The notes: generated by a model from the letters alone, not told the origin. 64,000 bases of DNA from Nocardioides okcheonensis (GCF_020991065.1 NZ_CP087710.1:4340001-4404000); one strand, 5' to 3'; positions 43,121-51,934 are shown, counted from the stretch's first letter. Program-made: numbers and translations.

Positions 43121-44065
43121 GTGACGATCCCGAGCGCCGCGAGCGCCCCCTGGCGCACCATCGTCGCCGCGTGCTCGGTCGCCGCTGTCGCCACCGCGTG
43201 CGGGACGGCCGGGGCGGACCCGCAGGGCTCGTCGCCTCCGCCGTCGGCCGAGTCGCTCGCCTTTCAGGACCGGGCGGGCGCGGTCTTCGAGCGCTTCGAC
43301 GGCACGCCGGAGCAGCGCGAGGCGAGCGGCCTGCTGCGGGCGTGGGCGATCAACGGGGCGATGGGCACGTGCCTGGCTGCGGAGGGGTTCCCCGAGTGGG
43401 ACTGGTCGCGCGGACGCGATGCCGCGCCGCGGACCGATGCCCTGGGCACCAGCACGTGGTTCGCCGCGCCGCTGGCCCACACCTACAGCGACTCGCCCCG
43501 CGCCTCCGTGCGCTTCCTCCACGACCAGGAGGAACTCGAGTCATCGGAGCCGCCACCCGACCAGGACGCGGCGATCGGGAGGTGCCTCTCCAGCACCCCC
43601 GGCGCGTCGGACGGCACCGTGCGGGCCGCCTCGACTCCTCGCGTCGTGGAGCGGCTCCGCGAGGCGTGGTGGTCGATGCTCGCCGGCTGGGACACGACCT
43701 ACGGAGACCAGCGGGCGTACGACGCCTGCTTCACCGAAGCGTCGGGCGGGATGACGCCCGACGCCGAGGTCGGCTCCTGGCGCGGGGAGCTGGCGCGCCG
43801 GGCACCGCGAGCCGCCGACGTACCGGCTCCGGGCGCCGACGAGCAGATGTACTCAGCCGCGTGGCGGGACTTCCTCGCCCTCGAGGCGTCGTGGGAGGAG
43901 GCCGACTGGTTGTGCCGCGCCGACGTCTACGAGGCGCGCCTCGACCAGGTCGCCCGCGACGTCGAGGAGTTCGCGCGCGAGCACGCCGAGGAGATCGAGC
44001 GCGCCGCGCGGGCGTGGGACGACGTCGTGGCCCGCGCCGCGCTCCTGCCCGACCCGCGCTCGTGA
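43121..44065 (+). CDS. Putative lipoprotein, hypothetical
   Basis: A 314-aa protein from GTG 43121. Its signal (WRTIVAACSVAAVATACGTA) ends in an ATAC lipobox with Cys at about 25, so it should be a membrane-attached lipoprotein. The mature part is helical and acidic with six or so cysteines (MGTCLAAEGFP, IGRCLSS, YDACFTEA, DWLCRADVY), and a long C-terminal helix. Family not recognised. CATGCT lies 6 bases before GTG 43121; GTG 43115 or ATG 43079 are possible alternatives. Confidence 0.7.
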   Translation: MTIPSAASAPWRTIVAACSVAAVATACGTAGADPQGSSPPPSAESLAFQDRAGAVFERFDGTPEQREASGLLRAWAINGAMGTCLAAEGFPEWDWSRGRDAAPRTDALGTSTWFAAPLAHTYSDSPRASVRFLHDQEELESSEPPPDQDAAIGRCLSSTPGASDGTVRAASTPRVVERLREAWWSMLAGWDTTYGDQRAYDACFTEASGGMTPDAEVGSWRGELARRAPRAADVPAPGADEQMYSAAWRDFLALEASWEEADWLCRADVYEARLDQVARDVEEFAREHAEEIERAARAWDDVVARAALLPDPRS

Positions 44066-44117
44066 GCCGGTCACGGCGAGGCCATCCAGCAGCCGCCGTC
44101 CCGGAGTTGTCGGCCTC

Positions 44118-44185
44118 TCGCTGAACTTGTCAGGCCGTGCACGGCCTGACAAGTTCAGCGATCCCCGGTCAGCCGGGGATCGCTG
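44118..44185. terminator. Two overlapping perfect palindromes between convergent genes
   Basis: 44118-44161 is a perfect 44-bp palindrome (22-bp arms, no loop; centre GTGCAC). Its right arm is also the start of a second perfect hairpin 44156-44185 (13-bp arms, 4-base loop TCAG). The two stems share six bases, so they compete. No T-tract. Likely a bidirectional terminator for the lipoprotein gene and cobU. Confidence 0.7.
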
Positions 44186-44203
44186 ATGGTCGGTGCAAGC
44201 TCG

Positions 44204-44731
44204 TCAGAGCCGCAGCACGCGGCCGGCGACCACGAGGTGCACCTCGTCGCAGGCGGCGGCGACGCGCTGGTTGAGCAGGCCGAGCAGGTCGCGGAAGAGG
44301 CGGCCCGAGCGGTGCTCCGGGACGACCCCGAGGCCGACCTCGTTGGTCACCAGCACGACGTCGACGGCGCAGGACGACAGCGCGGAGACGAGCGCGTCGG
44401 CGCGGTCGAGGACGAGCGCGTGCACCGCGTCGGAGTCCTGCTCCCACGCGTCGGCGGCGTCGACGACGGCGGTGAGCCAGGTGCCGAGGCAGTCGACGAG
44501 GACCGGGTGCTCGGCCTCCCGCAGCACCGGCGGGAGGTCCTGCGTCTCGACCGTCGACCACGTCGAGGGGCGACGGGCCCGGTGGGCGGCGATGCGGGCC
44601 GCCCAGTCGGGGTCTGCCTCGACGTCGGGGGAGGGGCCGGCGGCGACGTACGTCGCCGGGCCGGTGCCGACCAGCGCCTCGGCGTGGGTGGACTTGCCGG
44701 ACCGCACGCCGCCGGTGACCAGGATCCGCAT
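44204..44731 (-). CDS. cobU: Adenosylcobinamide kinase / adenosylcobinamide-phosphate guanylyltransferase
   Basis: A 175-aa P-loop enzyme with the CobU Walker A variant VTGGVRSGKSTHAEAL at the N-terminus. The Walker B strand DCLGTWL and VVLVTNEVGLGVVPEH before a GRLFRDLLGLLNQRVA helix are CobU-specific. It phosphorylates adenosylcobinamide and transfers GMP, giving AdoCbi-GDP for CobS. Start ATG 44731 (GAGGAT 6 bases upstream). Last gene of cobT-cobS-cobU, 31 bases after cobS, and ends in a large hairpin. Confidence 0.94.
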   Translation of the reverse strand: MRILVTGGVRSGKSTHAEALVGTGPATYVAAGPSPDVEADPDWAARIAAHRARRPSTWSTVETQDLPPVLREAEHPVLVDCLGTWLTAVVDAADAWEQDSDAVHALVLDRADALVSALSSCAVDVVLVTNEVGLGVVPEHRSGRLFRDLLGLLNQRVAAACDEVHLVVAGRVLRL

Positions 44732-44762
44732 GGCGTGATCCTCGCAGAGCCCGGACGGGACC

Positions 44763-45575
44763 TCAGGCGGTGGCGGCGGCGAGGAGCAGCACCGCGAGGG
44801 CGACCTCGACGCTCGCGCCGAGCACGTCGCCGGTGATCCCGCCGAGCCGTCGCGTGCACCGCACGAGCAGCGCCACGACCGCCGCGACCGCGAGCACGCA
44901 CCCGACCAGTCCGGCGGGCGTCGAGCCAACCGCGTGGCCCGCGAGCGCCGCGAGGACCGCGCCGACGACGAGCGCGGCGACCGCGCCGACGACCGGCACC
45001 GCGCCGATGTGGGTGGCGCCGAGGCCGTCGGCACGCGCGGCCGGCACGCCGCGCACGCACGCCACCGCAAGCACCGCCCGCGAGGCGCACACCAGCAGCG
45101 CCACGGCCCACCAGCCGTGGTCGTGGCGCACGACCGCGGTGAGCCCGGCGGCCTGCAGCCCCGCGACCAGCACCACGGCGACGACCCCCGCCGGGCCGAC
45201 CGGGCCGGTGCGCATCACCTCGAGCGAGCGCTCGCGCGAGTAGGAGGCGGTCAGCCCGTCGGCGGTGTCGGCGAGCCCGTCCCAGTGGAAGGCGCGGGTG
45301 CCGAGCGCGAGCACCAGCACCACGACGTACGCCGTCGCGAGCGGCGGCAGGTCGACCAGGTCGGCCACCGCGACGACAAGGCCGGCGGCGACCGCGAGCG
45401 GCACGACCGCCAGCGGGGCGAGCAGCATCGCGAGGCCGGCGACCTGCCGGTCGACGTGCCGCGGGGGCGGGACCCGGACGGCGGTGAGCGTCCCGGCGGC
45501 CAGCAGGAACGCGTCGCGGACGGTGGCCACGCGGGCCGTCGGCGGACCGGTGGGCGGGACAGGTCCCGAGGTCAC
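44763..45575 (-). CDS. cobS: Adenosylcobinamide-GDP ribazoletransferase (cobalamin synthase)
   Basis: A 270-aa polytopic membrane enzyme. It has the CobS signature TRAFHWDGLADTADGLTASY, with the metal-binding DGLADTADGL stretch, followed by MRTGPVGPAGVVAVVLVAGL. It has about six spans. It joins AdoCbi-GDP and alpha-ribazole to form adenosylcobalamin. GTG 45575 overlaps the cobT stop by 4 bases (GTGA), so translation is coupled. Chosen over earlier starts on that basis. Confidence 0.94.
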   Translation of the reverse strand: MTSGPVPPTGPPTARVATVRDAFLLAAGTLTAVRVPPPRHVDRQVAGLAMLLAPLAVVPLAVAAGLVVAVADLVDLPPLATAYVVVLVLALGTRAFHWDGLADTADGLTASYSRERSLEVMRTGPVGPAGVVAVVLVAGLQAAGLTAVVRHDHGWWAVALLVCASRAVLAVACVRGVPAARADGLGATHIGAVPVVGAVAALVVGAVLAALAGHAVGSTPAGLVGCVLAVAAVVALLVRCTRRLGGITGDVLGASVEVALAVLLLAAATA

Positions 45576-46612
45576 GAAGGCAGGACCTCGGAGAGCAGCG
45601 CGACGTCGCGCAGGACCGCCACGCCGGAGCGCAGGACGGGGAGGGCCGCGACCGCGCCCGAGCCCTCGCCGAGTCGCATGCCCAGGTCGAGCAGCGGGTG
45701 CAGGCCGAGCGACTTCAGCGCGTGGGCCTGCGCGGGCTCGGTGGAGCGGTGACCGGCCACCCACCACGCACTCGCGCCCGGGGCCAGCGCCTCGGCGACG
45801 AGCGCGCACGAGACGGACATCAGGCCGTCGAGCAGCACCGGCACGCCGAGCCGCGACGCCTCGGCCTGGAAGCCGACGGTGACCGCGAGGTCGGCGCTGC
45901 CGAGGGCGGCGAGCGCCTCGACCGGGTCGTCCGCCCGCTCGCCCACCCGGGCCAGCGCGGCCGCGACCACGTCGCGCTTGCGGGTCCAGCCGGCGTCGTC
46001 GACCCCGGTCCCGCGCCCGGTGACCTCGTCGGCCGGGAGCCCGAGCTGCGCGGCGACCAGGGCCGCGGCGGGGGTGGTGTTGCCGATGCCGAGGTCGCCG
46101 GTCATCAGCAGCTGGGCGCCGTCCGCGGCGTGCTCGCGGGCCAGCCGGGCACCGAGCGCGAGCGCGGCCTCGGCCTCGGCGCGCGTGGTGGCGTCCTCGA
46201 CGTGGATCGCGCCAGAGCCGCGGCGCAGCTTGTGGGCAGTGACCTCGGCGGGCAGGTCGGACAGGTCGGCGTCGACCGCGACGTCGTGCACGCTCACCGC
46301 GACCCCGTGCGCCGCCGCCAGGGCCGAGACACCGGCCCGGCCGCCGACGATCGTGCGCACCATCGCCTCGGTGACCGCGGCGGGGTAGGCCGAGACCCCG
46401 TGCGCGGCGACGCCGTGGTCGCCGGCCAGCACGACGAGGCGTACGTCGTCGAGCGGGCGTGGCGGCACCTCGCCCTGCACCGCGGCCAGCCAGGCGCCGA
46501 GCTCGCCGACGCGGCCGAGCGCGCCGGCCGGCGTCGCGAGGCCGGCGAGCCGCTCCTGCGCACGGGCGGCGACGGCGGGGGACGGGGGAGCGACGGGCGA
46601 GGTCCGGGTCAT
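45572..46612 (-). CDS. cobT: Nicotinate-nucleotide--dimethylbenzimidazole phosphoribosyltransferase
   Basis: A 346-aa enzyme activating the lower ligand base DMB to alpha-ribazole phosphate. CobT landmarks are VVLAGDHGVAAHGVSAYP, TGDLGIGNTTPAAALVAA, GRGTGVDDAGW, and the catalytic Glu in MRLGEGSGAVAALPVL. First gene of the three-gene late cobalamin operon. The 53-base gap to the divergent 2H phosphoesterase is too short to hold a cobalamin riboswitch, and I saw no B12 box. No earlier corrin genes are in the window, so it could serve salvage or full synthesis. Confidence 0.95.
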   Translation of the reverse strand: MTRTSPVAPPSPAVAARAQERLAGLATPAGALGRVGELGAWLAAVQGEVPPRPLDDVRLVVLAGDHGVAAHGVSAYPAAVTEAMVRTIVGGRAGVSALAAAHGVAVSVHDVAVDADLSDLPAEVTAHKLRRGSGAIHVEDATTRAEAEAALALGARLAREHAADGAQLLMTGDLGIGNTTPAAALVAAQLGLPADEVTGRGTGVDDAGWTRKRDVVAAALARVGERADDPVEALAALGSADLAVTVGFQAEASRLGVPVLLDGLMSVSCALVAEALAPGASAWWVAGHRSTEPAQAHALKSLGLHPLLDLGMRLGEGSGAVAALPVLRSGVAVLRDVALLSEVLPS

Positions 46613-46665
46613 GGTCGCGCCAGCCTAGTGAGGGCCGGGAGCAGCCCGGCTGCCAGTCTTGGCCC

Positions 46666-47214
46666 GTGACCGGCCACTCCGTCCTGCAGCTCCCCGTGCC
46701 GGCGCTCGAGGACTGGGTGCGGGCGCGGACGGCCCACTACGACACGGGGTTCGTCTCCGCCGACCCGCGGTTCGGGCACGCCCACGTCACCGCCCTCGGC
46801 CCCTTCGACCCGGCCCCGACCGCGGAGGTGATCGCCGCCGTGGGGGAGATCGCCGCCACGACCGCGCCGGTCGCGGTCCGGCTCGCCGAGCTCGACCAGT
46901 TCCCGAACGGGATCATCCACCTCGTGCCGCAGCCGGACGACCGGCTGCGCGACCTCACCGCCCGGCTGGTCGCGGCGTTCCCGCAGTGGCCGCCCTACGG
47001 CGGGGAGTTCGGCGGCCCCGCGGACGTCCGCCCGCACCTCACCGTCGACGCCGCGTCCGCGGACGTCGACCTCGCCTCCACCGCCCGGCTGCTCGCCGGG
47101 ACCGTCCCGGTCGACGTGGTGCTCGACTGGCTCCAGCTCGCGTGGTGGGAGTCGGGCGGCTGCCGGGTGCTCCACGAGTGGCGGCTGGGCGAGCCCACCC
47201 CGCCGGTCATCTGA
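46666..47214 (+). CDS. 2'-5' RNA ligase-like 2H phosphoesterase
   Basis: A 182-aa protein with both H-x-T motifs of the 2H superfamily: HAHVTALGPF (about residue 42) and RPHLTVDAA (about 125). These enzymes open cyclic phosphodiesters or join RNA ends; here the substrate is unknown. GTG 46666 is preceded by a weak CAGTCT at 6 bases. An inverted repeat follows the stop. Confidence 0.85.
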   Translation: MTGHSVLQLPVPALEDWVRARTAHYDTGFVSADPRFGHAHVTALGPFDPAPTAEVIAAVGEIAATTAPVAVRLAELDQFPNGIIHLVPQPDDRLRDLTARLVAAFPQWPPYGGEFGGPADVRPHLTVDAASADVDLASTARLLAGTVPVDVVLDWLQLAWWESGGCRVLHEWRLGEPTPPVI

Positions 47215-47266
47215 GGACGTCCTGCAGCTCCGGGCGCCCCCAACGGTTGCACCACGTCCTCAGATG
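47208..47266. terminator. Inverted repeat around the stop of the 2H phosphoesterase gene
   Basis: Perfect 13-bp arms (47208-47220 and 47254-47266; CATCTGAGGACGT and its complement) with a 33-base loop. The first arm contains the stop codon. Confidence 0.5.
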
Positions 47267-47307
47267 CACCGGGGTGGGCGTCGGGTGCGCTGTGGCAGGA
47301 TCGCGGC

Positions 47308-47511
47308 ATGGCTTCATGGGCACACCTCGAGATCACCGTCGACGACCAGGGCAACGTCGAGGTCGGCGGCTACAACGCCGACCCCGAGTCGATCGTGGCC
47401 GGCACCGAGTCGTGGGAGGACCTGCTGTCCTCGCTCGGCAGCAGCGGCTGGGAGCTGGTCCAGGTGATCCCCGGCGTCGAGACGACGTACTGGTTCAAGA
47501 AGCAGGCCTGA
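47308..47511 (+). CDS. DUF4177-like small protein
   Basis: A 67-aa protein. Its end, LLSSLGSSGWELVQVIPGVE then TTYWFKK, is the common DUF4177 pattern (LN-x2-G-x-x-GWELV). Function of the family is unknown. ATG 47308 has CAGGAT 6 bases upstream. It lies 19 bases before the next gene on the same strand. Confidence 0.75.
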   Translation: MASWAHLEITVDDQGNVEVGGYNADPESIVAGTESWEDLLSSLGSSGWELVQVIPGVETTYWFKKQA

Positions 47512-47530
47512 TCCGCCGCCGGTCGACCAG

Positions 47531-48613
47531 GTGAGCGAGCTCCAGGACCGGTTCCGCGCCGCCTCGGCCACCGCCGAGGCGGTGTTCTGGCGCGAGCCGT
47601 TGACGCCCGCGGCGACCTTCCGCGAGCTCGCGGACTTCGCCGAGGAGCACGACGTCGCGTGGGACCGCTACGGCGAGCGGGGCGCCGTCGCCCAGCTCGA
47701 GGCCGAGGTGGCCGAGCTGCTCGGCAAGCCCGCCGCGGTGATGTTCCCCAGCGGCGTGATGGCCCAGCAGGCCACGCTCCGCGCCTGGTGCGACCGCGCG
47801 GGCTCGCGCCGGGTCGCGCTGCCCGACCTCTCCCACCTGCTCCACCACGAGCAGGACGGCCCCCGCCGCGTGATGGGGCTCGAGCTCGAGCCGCTGACGT
47901 CCGGTCGTGAGACCCCGACCGCCGCCGCGCTGGCGAGGGTCCCGGGGCGCCTCGGTGCGGCCATGGTCGAGCTCCCGCTGCGGGACGCGGGCTGCCTGCT
48001 GCCGCCCTGGGAGGACCTGGTCGAGCTGTCCGCCGCGGCCCGCGAGCGCGGCGTCGCGCTGCACGCCGACGGCGCCCGCATCTGGGAGTCCGTGCCGCAC
48101 TGGGGCCGGACGCTCGCCGAGGCCGCCGACCTCGTCGACTCGATGTACGTCTCGCTCTACAAGGGCCTCGGCGCCACCAGCGGCGCCCTCGTGGTGTGCC
48201 CGGAGGACCTGGCCGGCGAGCTGCGCTCGTGGCGGCAGCGGATGGGCGGGACGATCTTCTCGATGACCGCCGCCGCGGTGGGCGGCCTCAAGGGGCTGCG
48301 CGAGCACCTCGACCGGTTCGCCGGCTACCGCGACTGGGCGATCGCCCTCGCCGCCGAGCTCAACGGGCGCGGCATCCGGACCTTCCCCGAGCAGCCGCAC
48401 ATCCCGACCTTCCTGGCCTACGCCCCGGGCGAGGCCGACGAGGTCAACGAGCGGCTCGTCGCCCACGTCGAGGCGCACGGGGTGGTGCCGTCGGGGATGT
48501 GGCAGCCGGCGGACGTGCCGGGCTGGGTCGTCACCGAGCTCACCTGCTACGACGCCGCGGTCGACCGCGATCCCGCGGACGTCGCCGAGCAGGTCGCGGC
48601 GGTCGTGGCCTGA
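47531..48613 (+). CDS. Threonine aldolase-like PLP enzyme (beta-eliminating lyase family)
   Basis: A 360-aa PLP-dependent fold type I enzyme. FPSGVMAQQATLRAWCD binds the phosphate, LHADGARIWES holds the Asp that contacts the PLP ring nitrogen, and MYVSLYKGLGATSGALVV contains the Schiff-base Lys (SLYKGLGA). This is the low-specificity L-threonine aldolase pattern; substrates could be other beta-hydroxy amino acids. It starts at GTG 47531, 19 bases after the DUF4177-like gene. Confidence 0.88.
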   Translation: MSELQDRFRAASATAEAVFWREPLTPAATFRELADFAEEHDVAWDRYGERGAVAQLEAEVAELLGKPAAVMFPSGVMAQQATLRAWCDRAGSRRVALPDLSHLLHHEQDGPRRVMGLELEPLTSGRETPTAAALARVPGRLGAAMVELPLRDAGCLLPPWEDLVELSAAARERGVALHADGARIWESVPHWGRTLAEAADLVDSMYVSLYKGLGATSGALVVCPEDLAGELRSWRQRMGGTIFSMTAAAVGGLKGLREHLDRFAGYRDWAIALAAELNGRGIRTFPEQPHIPTFLAYAPGEADEVNERLVAHVEAHGVVPSGMWQPADVPGWVVTELTCYDAAVDRDPADVAEQVAAVVA

Positions 48614-48638
48614 CTCGCTGTGCGGGAGCGCCGTCCCC

Positions 48639-48644
48639 TAGATT
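48639..48644 (+). promoter_or_regulatory. -10 element of ctlX (leaderless start)
   Basis: TAGATT ends 6 bases before GTG 48651. Confidence 0.5.
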
Positions 48645-48650
48645 CCTCCC

Positions 48651-49685
48651 GTGAGTGCCCAGGCCCCCTCTGCTGTCATCCTCGTCCGCGCGACGAAGTT
48701 CGTCCCCAACCCGGCGACGGCTGCCGACAACGCCTTCCAGGCCGATGCGCCGGCCGGCCAGACCGACGAGGCCACCTCGGCCAAGGCGCTCGCCGAGATG
48801 GACGCCCTCGCCGAGGCGCTGCGCGCCGTCGGCGTGCGGGTGCACGTCTTCGAGGACGACGACCACACCCGTCCCGACAGCGTGTTCCCCAACAACTGGG
48901 TCTCCACGCACGCCGGCGGCACCGTCGCGGTCTACCCGATGTACGCCTCCAACCGGCGCCACGAGCGCCGCGCCGACGTGCTGGAGATGCTCAAGTCGCA
49001 GTACCGCGTCCAGGCCATCGTCGACTACTCCGGCCTGGAGCCGGACGGCATCTTCCTCGAGGGCACCGGCGCGATGGTGCTCGACCACGTCTCGCGGGTG
49101 GCGTACACCGCGCGCAGCCACCGCGCCGACACCGCGGTGCTGGAGCGCTTCTGCACCGACTTCACCTACGAGCCGATGGCCTTCGACGCGGTCGACTCGG
49201 AGGGCGTGCCGGTCTACCACACCAACGTGATCGCCTGCATCGGCACCGACGTCGCGATGATCGCGCTGGAGATGATCCCCGACGTGCAGCGTCGCGAGCA
49301 GGTGCGCGAGCGCCTGGCCGTCACCGGTCGCACCATCGTCGAGCTCACCGAGGAGCAGATCCGCGAGTTCGCCGGCAACGCGGTCGAGCTGTGCGGTCGC
49401 ACCCCCGAGGGCAAGCGGCGCTACGTGATGGCGATGTCGGCCCGGGCCAAGCGCTCGCTGCGTCCCGAGCAGGTCGCGGTGATCGAGGAGTCGTGCGAGA
49501 TCGTCGCCGTCGACATCCCGACCATCGAGCTCGCCGGCGGGTCCGTGCGGTGCATGATCGCGGGCGTCCACCTCGACAAGCGTCCCGAGCAGCTGCCGGA
49601 GCCGGGGGAGAACGTCGTCGCGATCAACGTCGACGACCCGACCACCCCCGACGGCCGCTACGTCGACGGCAACGTCCACGACTGA
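48651..49685 (+). CDS. ctlX: Citrulline utilisation hydrolase CtlX / dimethylargininase family
   Basis: A 344-aa amidinotransferase-fold hydrolase. DSVFPNNWVSTHAGGTVAVY and PMYASNRRHERRADVL are the CtlX signature. The active-site His is in VYHTNVIA and the Cys in GGSVRCMIAGVHL. CtlX converts citrulline to ornithine and ammonia; the fold also includes dimethylarginine hydrolases, so the substrate is inferred by family. The C-terminus ends in an array of inverted repeats. Single gene with its own promoter. Confidence 0.88.
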   Translation: MSAQAPSAVILVRATKFVPNPATAADNAFQADAPAGQTDEATSAKALAEMDALAEALRAVGVRVHVFEDDDHTRPDSVFPNNWVSTHAGGTVAVYPMYASNRRHERRADVLEMLKSQYRVQAIVDYSGLEPDGIFLEGTGAMVLDHVSRVAYTARSHRADTAVLERFCTDFTYEPMAFDAVDSEGVPVYHTNVIACIGTDVAMIALEMIPDVQRREQVRERLAVTGRTIVELTEEQIREFAGNAVELCGRTPEGKRRYVMAMSARAKRSLRPEQVAVIEESCEIVAVDIPTIELAGGSVRCMIAGVHLDKRPEQLPEPGENVVAINVDDPTTPDGRYVDGNVHD

Positions 49686-49796
49686 GCTGACGCGTCTGCG
49701 CACGCGGCGGGGGTCGAGCTGACGCGTCTGCGCACGCGGCGGGGCGTGCAGATGCGTCAGGTCGGCGGGTCCGGGGCGTGCAGACGCGTCAGGTCG
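49684..49796. terminator. Array of four repeat copies forming hairpins between ctlX and mntH
   Basis: A 29-bp unit is repeated directly and perfectly at 49684-49712 and 49716-49744 (core CTGACGCGTCTGC). Two inverted copies of its core follow at about 49745-49760 and 49777-49791 (CGTGCAGATGCGTCAG, CGTGCAGACGCGTCAG). Several alternative stems are possible. It overlaps the ends of both convergent genes. Likely a bidirectional terminator. Confidence 0.65.
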
Positions 49797-51090
49797 CGAG
49801 CTGGACGAGGAGCACGGCGTTGAGGGCGATGATCGCCGCGGCCACCGCGATGCCGGCCGCGGTGGTCACGCGCCGGTTGACCAGCGACCCCATCACGTCG
49901 CGCCGCGCGGTGAACCACACCAGCGGCACCAGCGCGAACGGGATGCCGAAGGACAGCACGACCTGCGAGCCGACCAGGGCCGCGGTCGGGTCGACCCCGA
50001 GGGCCAGGATCACCAGCGCCGGCGCCAGCGTGACGAGGCGGCGCAGGACGACCGGGATCCGGCGGCGGATGAAGCCGTCCATCACGACCTGGCCCGCGAG
50101 CGTGCCGACGCTGCTGGACGCGAAGCCCGAGGCGAGCAGCCCGAGCGCGAAGAGGAGCGCGGCGCCCCGGCCCAGCGAGTCGCCGAGGCCGGCGTGCGCC
50201 CCCTCGATGGTGTCGATGCCCTGACCCGACAGCGCAGCGGCCGCGACGAGGAGCAGCGAGAGGTTCATCAGCCCGGCGATGCCCATCGCGACGACGACGT
50301 CGACGCGCTGGCTCCGCATCACCGTGCGGCGCTCGTCCTCGGTCGCCGGGCGCCCGCGCTCGCTGGTGAGGCCGCTGTGCAGGTAGATCGCGTGGGGCAT
50401 GACGGTGGCGCCGAGCATGCCGGCGGCGAGCATCACGCTCTCGGCGCCGGCGAAGCGCGGGAGGGTGCCGTCGAGCACGGCCATCGAGTCGACGCCGCTG
50501 ATCGCCACGTCGTAGACGAAGCCCACCAGGATCACCGCGAGCAGGCCGACGATGACGGACTCGAAGTGGCGGTGGCCGTGGCCCTTCAGCCCCAGCAGGG
50601 CGAAGGCGACGACGGCGGTGATGGTGCCGCCGACCAGCAGCGGCAGGTCGAAGAGGAGCTTGAGCGCCAGCGCGCCGCCGACGACCTCGGCGAGGTCGGT
50701 CGCGATCGCGACGAGCTCGGCCTGGCCCCACAGCCCGCGGACGACCCGGCGCGGGAGGTGCTCGCGGCACAGCGCCGGCAGGCTCATCCCGGTCGCCACG
50801 CCCGCCTTGGCGGAGAGGTACTGGATGAGCATCGCCATCACGTTGCTGACGACGACCACCCAGACGAGCAGGTAGCCGTAGGCCGAGCCGGCCGCGATGT
50901 TGGTGGCGAAGTTGCCCGGGTCGACGTAGGCCACGGCGGTGACGAACGCCGGGCCGAGCAGCGGCCACAGGCGGCCGCTGCGGGCGACCGACCGCGGCGC
51001 AGCCGCCGGCTCGAGCGTCCCCGTCGCCGCTGCGGTCGAGGTCGTGGTCCGGCGCCGGGGCGGCGCGGCGTACTTCGGGGTCTGGAACAT
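49789..51090 (-). CDS. mntH: Nramp-family divalent metal (Mn2+/Fe2+) transporter
   Basis: A 433-aa Nramp protein with about 11 spans. The two metal-binding motifs are present: DPGNFATN in the first span (AYVDPGNFATNIAAG) and the MPH motif in the sixth (ATVMPHAIYLHS). It is a proton-coupled importer of Mn2+ or Fe2+. ATG 51090 begins one base after the tatC stop, so it is the last gene of tatB-tatA-tatC-mntH. No Mn riboswitch is possible at that spacing. Pairing with Tat export is notable, since Tat often handles metalloproteins. Confidence 0.94.
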   Translation of the reverse strand: MFQTPKYAAPPRRRTTTSTAAATGTLEPAAAPRSVARSGRLWPLLGPAFVTAVAYVDPGNFATNIAAGSAYGYLLVWVVVVSNVMAMLIQYLSAKAGVATGMSLPALCREHLPRRVVRGLWGQAELVAIATDLAEVVGGALALKLLFDLPLLVGGTITAVVAFALLGLKGHGHRHFESVIVGLLAVILVGFVYDVAISGVDSMAVLDGTLPRFAGAESVMLAAGMLGATVMPHAIYLHSGLTSERGRPATEDERRTVMRSQRVDVVVAMGIAGLMNLSLLLVAAAALSGQGIDTIEGAHAGLGDSLGRGAALLFALGLLASGFASSSVGTLAGQVVMDGFIRRRIPVVLRRLVTLAPALVILALGVDPTAALVGSQVVLSFGIPFALVPLVWFTARRDVMGSLVNRRVTTAAGIAVAAAIIALNAVLLVQLAT

Positions 51091-51091
51091 C

Positions 51092-51925
51092 TCAGTCCTC
51101 GTCCGTGAGGAGCGCCGGGACCGGCGACCGGTGGGCACGACGCCTGTCGATGACCCGGCACACGACCTCGGCGAGGACGAAGAGCACCATCATCGGGATG
51201 GCCAGCATCAGCATCGAGAACGGGTCGGTCGACGGCGTCGCGACGGCGGCGAACACGACGGCCGCCATCAGGATGATCGCGCGGTGCCGGCCCAGCTGGG
51301 CGCCGGTGACGACACCGGCGAGGTTGAGCAGCACCAGGAAGAACGGGATCTCGACCGCGAGGCCGAAGACGAGCAGCATCCGGCTGAAGAAGGAGAAGTA
51401 GTCGCCGAACTCGACGAGGTTCTCCATGCCGGCGGGCGTGAAGCCGATCAGGACCCCGAGGCCCTTGGGCAGCACGTAGTAGCCCAGCGCGACGCCGGCG
51501 ATGAACAGCGGACCGGCGATTGCGGCGAAGACCCGCGACCAGCGCTTCTCGCGCGGCAGCAGACCGGGGACGACGAACGCCCAGACCTGCCAGAGCCAGT
51601 ACGGGCTGGCCGCGACGAGCGCGGCGGTGCCGCACAGCTTGAGGTTGAGCATCAGGGGACCCGTCGCACCCGCGACGTACGCGGTGCTGACCGTGTCCTC
51701 ACCGATGAGGGTCTGGGCCTGGTTGTAGGGCCCGAGGACCAGCGAGAGGAGCTGGTCGTAGAAGGGCAGCGCGACGAGGAACGCCACCACGAGGACGAGG
51801 GCGGACCTGATCAGCCTGGCCCGCACCTCGCGGAGGTGGTCGGCCAGGGACATGCTCCCCGGGACCGCGCCCGGTCGGGCTGCGGGTCCGCGGAGCACGT
51901 CCACGACGGTGGCGATCGACATCAC
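51092..51925 (-). CDS. tatC: Sec-independent protein translocase subunit TatC
   Basis: A 277-aa protein with six spans. It has the TatC start MSLADHLREVRARLIRSALV, then LPYWLW-like ASPYWLWQVWAFVVPGL (with PREKRW following), and FAAVATPSTDPFSMLMLAIP in the fifth span. It is the receptor for twin-arginine signal peptides. The standard TatC start would be ATG 51853, so the first 24 residues here are an extra N-terminal extension; GTG 51925 and ATG 51922 are the other options. It lies 9 bases downstream of tatA. Confidence 0.92.
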   Translation of the reverse strand: MMSIATVVDVLRGPAARPGAVPGSMSLADHLREVRARLIRSALVLVVAFLVALPFYDQLLSLVLGPYNQAQTLIGEDTVSTAYVAGATGPLMLNLKLCGTAALVAASPYWLWQVWAFVVPGLLPREKRWSRVFAAIAGPLFIAGVALGYYVLPKGLGVLIGFTPAGMENLVEFGDYFSFFSRMLLVFGLAVEIPFFLVLLNLAGVVTGAQLGRHRAIILMAAVVFAAVATPSTDPFSMLMLAIPMMVLFVLAEVVCRVIDRRRAHRSPVPALLTDED

Positions 51926-51934
51926 GCGCGCCCG

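Noticed and set aside
46613..46665. A cobalamin riboswitch upstream of cobT
   Set aside because: Only 53 bases separate cobT from the divergent gene, and no B12 box is visible.
49684..49796. A CRISPR-like array from the repeated 29-mers
   Set aside because: Only two direct copies separated by 3 bases, with no spacers and no cas genes. It is a hairpin cluster at gene ends.
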